Positions 60,081-64,000 of a stretch of 64,000 bases of DNA are shown piece after piece. This stretch comes from Catellatospora tritici (lineage in GTDB: Bacteria > Actinomycetota > Actinomycetes > Mycobacteriales > Micromonosporaceae): NCBI RefSeq assembly GCF_019083965.1, contig NZ_JAHRCY010000006.1, positions 411,791 to 475,790 on the forward strand, in the 5' to 3' direction. Below the pieces are notes generated by a model. That model saw only the letters and a program-made list of their open reading frames with translations, was not told the origin of the DNA and ran no database searches. The stretch's first letter is position 1; the number at the start of each line of letters is the position of its first letter. Made by a program: the position numbers and the translations under genes.

Positions 60081-60928
60081 TCAGCGAAAGTCAGCGAGGG
60101 CATTGCGGACCCACTGGCCCTGGTCGCCGGACTGGTGCGTGTATCGGTTGAGAGTCGTCGATGCTTGCTCGTGCCCCATCACCCGCTGCACGTCGTTGAC
60201 TGGCACGCCGTTCGAGATGAGCCACGTCGCGTACGAGTGACGGTGGTCGTGGAACCGGAGCCGACCGGCCGCGTGCCTGACGACCAGGGCGACGGCTTCA
60301 CCGCGGCTGGTCGCGTCGGCCGAAGTCTCGATACCGTTGGCGTCGAGCCACCAGGCCCGGAACCTGTCTGTCCCCAACTCCGCGACCCGGCCGAGTAGAC
60401 CGGCTTCCACCAGAGCAGGACGCCACACCCGCGACCGGAACAACGTCCGGCGCATCGGGCCGCCAGCCTGATTGGTGAAGACCTCACCGGCGGGACCAGC
60501 CGGGTGCGTGTCGCGGTGGTAGCGCAGCCGAGCCACCACCAGAGGGGGCAGCGGAACCGTGCGCCGACCAGCCTTCGACTTGGGGAACGGCTTTGCCGAA
60601 ACAGTTCCGGCGACCTCGACGGCCACCCGGATCACGTGCACCTCACGCTTGGCCAGGCCGACGGCGTCCCAGCGCAGCCCGACACACTCGCCCCACCGCA
60701 GGCCGTCCCGGCCGCCAATGCGAAATTCACGACCAGACCGAGGCCCGAGTAGCGCTTCACACACGTCGCGTACTGGTTCCACAAATCGCTGCCGCCACAC
60801 AAAGGGACCACGCGTATGCGGTTCTGTGCGTCATCACGCTGCTGATTATCGGCGGCAATCCCGACTGCAGTTCGTACCTGCCTAGCTTCACCAGATGTGC
60901 GACATTTCGATACCACCTGATATGTCAT
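60081..60928 (-). pseudogene. tyrosine-recombinase integrase, broken
   Basis: The frame 60081-60800 encodes an integrase C-terminal domain with its catalytic residues: Arg in DGLRWGECVGLRW, His-Arg in LRFHDHRHSYATWL, His in MGHEQASTTLNRY and Tyr in the same helix. Upstream the coding signal moves to another frame (VRTAVGIAADNQQRDDAQNR, to ~60928) with a frameshift near 60800, and the N-terminal arm-binding domain is missing. Hence the gene is probably inactive. It adjoins the tRNA-Val att site, as expected. Confidence 0.7.
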
Positions 60929-61038
60929 GGCCTAGGTCTCTAGCTGCCAAAGGTGTGACGTGCGCAGATGGCCTGGATCTGCGGATTGTGGCTTGACGCG
61001 GACGTACGGAATGGCAGCGCTGTGCTGTACTCGTCCGC

Positions 61039-61674
61039 GTGACACGCCGCAGGACCATCGTCGCCACCCTCGTCGTTACTACCGTGCTTGCGTCCGGCCT
61101 GGCGTTCAAGGTCTGGCGAGACACGCCTCCCTACGGCCCGGAGGTACTGCATGCGACGGCCGCGCTGAGGCCCATCGAGTGGGACGAAGCGACAGCTGAG
61201 ATCTACAACGCGCCGCACCCCCGGGGTGGGCAGCTGATACATGGCCAGGTCACCTGGGAAAGCCCGCCGGTAGATGCCGGCGGGCAATTCGAAGTGCTTG
61301 TGATCGACAAGCGCAGCCACCTCAAGCCATACGATATCGTCCAGAAGGTACCGGGCAGGACGCACAGCGGCATGACTCAGGCGCCTTGGTACATCCTGGA
61401 CGAGGTCGAACGCAAATATTCCTGGCTACGAGGCGCAGCAGACCTTCGCGATGGGGACAAGGTCATGACCGGCACGCCGTCATCACTCAGCGTCCTACCG
61501 CAAGCCAATGGCGTCACCTTCGTCGCGCAGTTCATTCCGAAAGCCTCGTATCCCAGCGAGAGGGCACATAAGTTTTGGGCGACCGCACCTGTCGAGCCGT
61601 CTGACCTACTCGTCGCGCTTGTCTACATCAGCGCCGACGACCAGATCTACTGGGCGCAAAGGCTCTACGGCTGA
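61039..61674 (+). CDS. membrane-anchored hypothetical protein of the element
   Basis: 211 residues from a GTG. One N-terminal helix (~6-22, VATLVVTTVLASGLAFKVW) and an outside beta-rich domain with several aromatic residues (PWYILDEVERKYSWLRGAA). G+C is lower than in flanking chromosome, in line with transfer. Unknown function. Confidence 0.65.
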   Translation: MTRRRTIVATLVVTTVLASGLAFKVWRDTPPYGPEVLHATAALRPIEWDEATAEIYNAPHPRGGQLIHGQVTWESPPVDAGGQFEVLVIDKRSHLKPYDIVQKVPGRTHSGMTQAPWYILDEVERKYSWLRGAADLRDGDKVMTGTPSSLSVLPQANGVTFVAQFIPKASYPSERAHKFWATAPVEPSDLLVALVYISADDQIYWAQRLYG

Positions 61675-61955
61675 TCTTGCAACGGTTGGCAGCTTTGACC
61701 TGCGTCGGCCATTAGCGCCTGGATCAACGGCCGACACCGACGCCTGTCGCGCGTCTACTGGTATCGCTCTGTCGCACATCACCCGGTACCTGACACGATC
61801 AGTTCGTACCGGGTTGCCGAATTTAGCTCGCCGCGCTCTGCCTGCGGCCCGCGCGGGGGACGCGGGCGCCAGCCGACGAGGCAGCCCAGAACCCCAAGAG
61901 CCATAACGGAACACCGCCGTGGACCAGACCGCGCCTCCCGCGACGCCGCCACGCC

Positions 61956-62045
61956 CGAACACCACAGCAACCACACACCTCGGGGCTCCGCCCCGAACCC
62001 CGAACACCACAGCAACCACACACCTCGGGGCTCCGCCCCGAACCC
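61956..62045. repeat. two tandem 45-bp copies
   Basis: CGAACACCACAGCAACCACA starts at 61956 and again at 62001. Each unit also contains GGGGCTCCGCCCC, a small hairpin. Confidence 0.85.
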
Positions 62046-62113
62046 CGGCCACCACTGCGGAGATGCAGCCAACCCGTGATGGCGGCGGGAGAGTGGGTGG
62101 AAGGGGCGGCCGG

Positions 62114-62207
62114 GGTGGTGATCTCCTTACGCCGTCACCACAAGGGCAGTGCCACACCCGCCGGCGGCTGCGGTCTGGTCAAGACTGCCGCCGCAAGGAG
62201 ATCACCA
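62114..62207. repeat. long inverted repeat
   Basis: GTGGTGATCTCCTT (62114-62127) and its exact reverse complement 62194-62207 enclose 66 bases with a further inner pair GCGGTCT/AGACTGC. Could fold as one large hairpin RNA or be the ends of a small mobile repeat. Confidence 0.7.
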
Positions 62208-62262
62208 CTATCACCGCTGCGGGTGCGACATAGGCGCGGGATGAGAAGTCAGGGACACCAAC

Positions 62263-62592
62263 TTATTGCAGCCAATTGTTGATTGCGAGCAGGACTCCGA
62301 GATACAGCAAGGGTGCGATCACGGAAAGCGTGGTGAAATGGTAGGCAGCTCCAACTGCTTGTTCTTTCCGCTTCCATTTGCTGTCGGGCTCACGACTCGA
62401 CTGAATCCGCCAGAATGTGGCGGCTAGCGTTATGCCAATCCAGAAGACGAGCGCCATTGGCCATGTTAGCGGATAAAGTAGCGGCCGAAACGGGCCCGTC
62501 AGGACAGGCCTGAGGTTCGCGACGAGATTTGGCTGGTCAAGCTCGCCGCGTGGTGCCGTACAACTTGGCGAGCCTTCGGCCTTCGCGCACAA
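62263..62592 (-). CDS. membrane protein of the element, downstream
   Basis: 109 residues if a TTG at 62592 is used; the start is uncertain. Two hydrophobic segments (MALVFWIGITLAATFW, FTTLSVIAPLLYLGVLLAI). Overlaps the upstream membrane gene by 56 bases. AT-richer than the chromosome. No family recognised. Confidence 0.5.
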   Translation of the reverse strand: MCAKAEGSPSCTAPRGELDQPNLVANLRPVLTGPFRPLLYPLTWPMALVFWIGITLAATFWRIQSSREPDSKWKRKEQAVGAAYHFTTLSVIAPLLYLGVLLAINNWLQ

Positions 62593-62917
62593 CGGATAAT
62601 GCCAAGACGGCGCCTACGGACACATAGTCGCGCACGAACTGTGGTACTTCGAAATCAATTCCAACCCAGTCGAGTGGAATTGAAACAAATATGCGAAATA
62701 GCTGCGCCGCTGCCGGACGGACGGTCTGATCCCAAACGCCCACCACGGACGCCAGAAAACTCTTCCACTCGATATCCCAGAAATGGCCGATAATTGCGGC
62801 TAGGCCGAATGACGCCAGAACGGCTGAAGAGTGCTGGTATAGCCCCAATCCGAGCTTTGCGGCTTTAGACGCCATCGATCCTTCTGAACGCTCGTTATTC
62901 TGGGCGCTTGAGGACAT
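62537..62917 (-). CDS. membrane-associated protein of the element, upstream
   Basis: 126 residues. One or two hydrophobic segments (SSAVLASFGLAAIIGHFW, VSVGAVLALSVV) and amphipathic helices between. Shares an operon with the overlapping gene downstream. Unknown role; composition differs from the backbone. Confidence 0.55.
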   Translation of the reverse strand: MSSSAQNNERSEGSMASKAAKLGLGLYQHSSAVLASFGLAAIIGHFWDIEWKSFLASVVGVWDQTVRPAAAQLFRIFVSIPLDWVGIDFEVPQFVRDYVSVGAVLALSVVREGRRLAKLYGTTRRA

Positions 62918-63266
62918 GGGTCCATCTTGGAGCCGATGCCCGGACTCATGGTGAGCCGAGGCGGCACATCAATACACCTGGATGGCCAAATAGAGGCTCT
63001 GTCCGGGACGGCACGGGGCCTGTCACGTTTACGCAGCAGCGCTCAGGCAAGCGGTGAGCTGTTTCGGCGTACCAGTAGCGTGCCAGGACAGCGTGTCATC
63101 GCCGGTCACGACCGGGCAGTGGCGGACAGCCAACCGTCGCCCGCTGCCAGGCGTTCCGGGCAACTCGGCCAGCTTCTGGCGATCTTCCAAACTGAGGCCC
63201 TGCCCGAACCGGCTTCTTCCTGGCCTGCCGGTATCCTCCCGCGGTGACGGAAGGCGGCAGAGACAG

Positions 63267-63566
63267 ATGAACAGGTATTGGCTTCACTTCGACATCTCCG
63301 CGATCTACCCGCGTGGTTGGCCGCCGGTGATCGGTGTGACTGGCCAAGACCTCGATGACTGCTTGGAGCTCGTCCGGTACTGGTACGGCCCGCCTGCGCC
63401 GCCCATGACGAAGGTTGTCGAGAACCCGGATCTGACGGACTTCCGGCCTGGCACCGTGCCCCTCGGTTTGTCGCTCGGTGTGTCCGTCTGGCGGGGCATC
63501 TGGTATCCGCCCGAGAACATCAGAGGATCTGAGCCTCCAGAACGCCAGCGAAGCCACCCGCACTGA
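63267..63566 (+). CDS. small hypothetical protein, WRGxWYP family
   Basis: 99 residues from the ATG at 63267, with GGCAGAGACAG before it. VIGVTGQDLDDCLELVRYW and VWRGIWYPPENIRG align with the 11775 gene. The paralogue inside the mobile relic suggests the family travels with accessory DNA. Function unknown. Confidence 0.65.
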   Translation: MNRYWLHFDISAIYPRGWPPVIGVTGQDLDDCLELVRYWYGPPAPPMTKVVENPDLTDFRPGTVPLGLSLGVSVWRGIWYPPENIRGSEPPERQRSHPH

Positions 63567-63602
63567 GGGCGCCCTGACGCGACAGGGGGAGTCAGCAAAA
63601 AG

Positions 63603-63713
63603 TCAGCGAACCGGCTGACCCTGCTTCTTGTCGAGCGCTTCCAGCCGAGGACGGCAGCGGACATTTCCAGGTGCGTTGATGGCGGGCGACACTACGACAA
63701 TCCTCGGCCGCGT
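63603..63713 (-). pseudogene. possible integrase C-terminal remnant
   Basis: A 36-codon open tail ends RPRLEALDKKQGQPVR and stops at 63603-63605. Just after the stop, GCTGAC-TTTTTGCTGAC repeats the pattern GCTGAC-TTTCGCTGAC found just after the broken integrase stop near 60080. It resembles an integrase or regulator tail of a second insertion, cut by the att site. Weak evidence. Confidence 0.35.
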
Positions 63714-63715
63714 TT

Positions 63716-63760
63716 TTCACACGGAAGAGGTCACTGGTTCGATCCCAGTATCGTCCACCA
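63716..63760 (+). other. attachment site, distal copy (partial tRNA-Val)
   Basis: Duplicate of the 3' half of tRNA-Val(CAC) with one C to T change. Not a functional tRNA because the 5' half is missing. Confidence 0.8.
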
Positions 63761-63764
63761 GCTC

Positions 63765-63797
63765 AGAGGGTACATCCTATTGATGGATGTACCCTCT
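63765..63797. terminator. hairpin beyond distal att site
   Basis: AGAGGGTACATCC and its exact reverse complement form a 13-bp stem with a seven-base loop, followed by ATTCGT. It stands where the tRNA terminator would have stood before integration. Confidence 0.6.
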
Positions 63798-63892
63798 ATT
63801 CGTATCTGGGTGACTAACTGGGTGACTAAGTCCGCAAGTTGGGCCGACTTGTTAACCGAAGACTCGGCGGCTTAGAGCGACCGGCAATTGGT

Positions 63893-64000
63893 TCATTTGA
63901 GGCGTCGGGTGGTGGGGCGGTTGTCCCATCGGTAGTGGGTGCGGGCTTGTCGGATGAGTTGGCGTGTGGTGATGAGGGCTGCTGCCAGGTAGAGGTAGAA
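63893..64000 (-). CDS. IS-type transposase C-terminus (rest beyond window)
   Basis: 35 codons and a stop, open to the edge. YLAAALITTRQLIRQARTHY followed by RWDNRPTTRR resembles the C-terminal end of actinobacterial IS5/IS4-type transposases (ITLRRLIR...YRWDxRPTRR). Only the last helix is visible so the family is tentative. The gap 63798-63892 carries the repeated GGGTGACTAA. Confidence 0.6.
   Translation of the reverse strand, partial: FYLYLAAALITTRQLIRQARTHYRWDNRPTTRRLK

Larger units (their letters stand above)
61675..62262. other. 588-base gene-free stretch with repeats
   Basis: No supported gene. It holds two 45-bp tandem copies (61956-62045) and a long inverted repeat (62114-62207); the remainder shows nothing I can name. 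Confidence 0.7.
59964..63760. mobile_element. decayed integrative element in tRNA-Val(CAC)
   Basis: About 3.8 kb bounded by the 45-bp att duplication. Contents: integrase fragment beside the tRNA, four small genes of atypical, lower-GC composition, tandem and inverted repeats, and an integrase-like tail at the far end. No replication or transfer gene remains, so it is a relic or a satellite. Confidence 0.75.

Noticed and set aside
61956..62045. CRISPR array
   Set aside because: Only two direct tandem units with no spacers and no cas genes nearby.
61779..62072. Minus-strand ORF with repeated CGCCGVRGSGRSPEV units
   Set aside because: The repeat is the translation of the 45-bp tandem DNA repeat, not a protein family.
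62927..63247. 106-codon plus-strand ORF ahead of the WRGxWYP gene
   Set aside because: No ribosome-binding site, random-looking composition and no motif.
63706..63760. Second tRNA-Val gene
   Set aside because: Only the 3' half is present; acceptor 5' strand and D arm are missing. It is an att site.

Overview
The window is about 64 kb of very G+C-rich DNA from a spore-forming actinomycete, most likely a member of the Micromonosporaceae (Actinoplanes/Catellatospora type). The evidence is: extreme third-position G/C use, a CvnABCD conservon, an SsgA-family sporulation protein, a mycothiol-dependent isomerase-family protein, many SigE-type ECF sigma factors, GTG starts, and secreted CBM2/PL11 and discoidin-type polysaccharide proteins with Ser/Pro linkers. 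The family assignment is inference; no 16S or marker gene is present.

Layout. 1-4.9 kb: a redox/second-messenger sensor pair (cNMP-binding kinase plus response regulator fused to a thioredoxin-reductase-like flavoprotein), an HTH protein and a tubby-like protein. 4.9-11 kb: secreted carbohydrate proteins, one behind three LacI-type palindromic operators, the other a CBM2-PL11 rhamnogalacturonan lyase, separated by a GNAT gene that lies between 63-bp inverted repeats. 11-14.1 kb: small accessory genes (Imm26-like, DUF6221-like, a broken gene). 14.2-20 kb: a CaxA-type exchanger, a hypothetical gene, then an ECF sigma operon carrying four tandem DUF4232-type proteins. 20-31.5 kb: N-formylglutamate amidohydrolase, an ABC-2 exporter, a PucR regulator, a divergent adenylosuccinate synthetase, HTH/membrane and MerR/thioredoxin pairs, and a methyltransferase. 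31.6-39.5 kb: two further ECF modules. One has a signal-peptidase-like partner lacking both catalytic residues. The other shares a divergent, self-matching ECF promoter pair with a lipoprotein / fusion protein / MacB-type ABC exporter operon. 39.6-46.1 kb: a D,D-carboxypeptidase, small genes, a Val-Cys-Gly tRNA cluster, a CapA-like lipoprotein, a second identical tRNA-Gly, KptA and a NYN nuclease. 46.2-49.9 kb: the Cvn conservon. 50.1-58.4 kb: a hypothetical gene followed by a tightly coupled SWIM / DUF5691 / MoxR / DUF5682 / VWA operon resembling E. coli yehLMPQ. This is the best candidate for an incompletely understood system. 58.5-64 kb: a TIGR02611 protein, an SsgA-like protein, tRNA-Val(CAC), then a decayed integrative element bounded by a 38-bp duplication of the tRNA 3' end. 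It contains integrase fragments, membrane proteins and repeats. An IS transposase end lies at the window edge.

Recurring themes are envelope-stress signalling through ECF sigma factors with anti-sigma-like partners, several palindromic repeat families in intergenic DNA (one inserted into a coding region), and homopolymer G/C tracts at two convergent gene ends that are probably sequencing artefacts over terminator hairpins.
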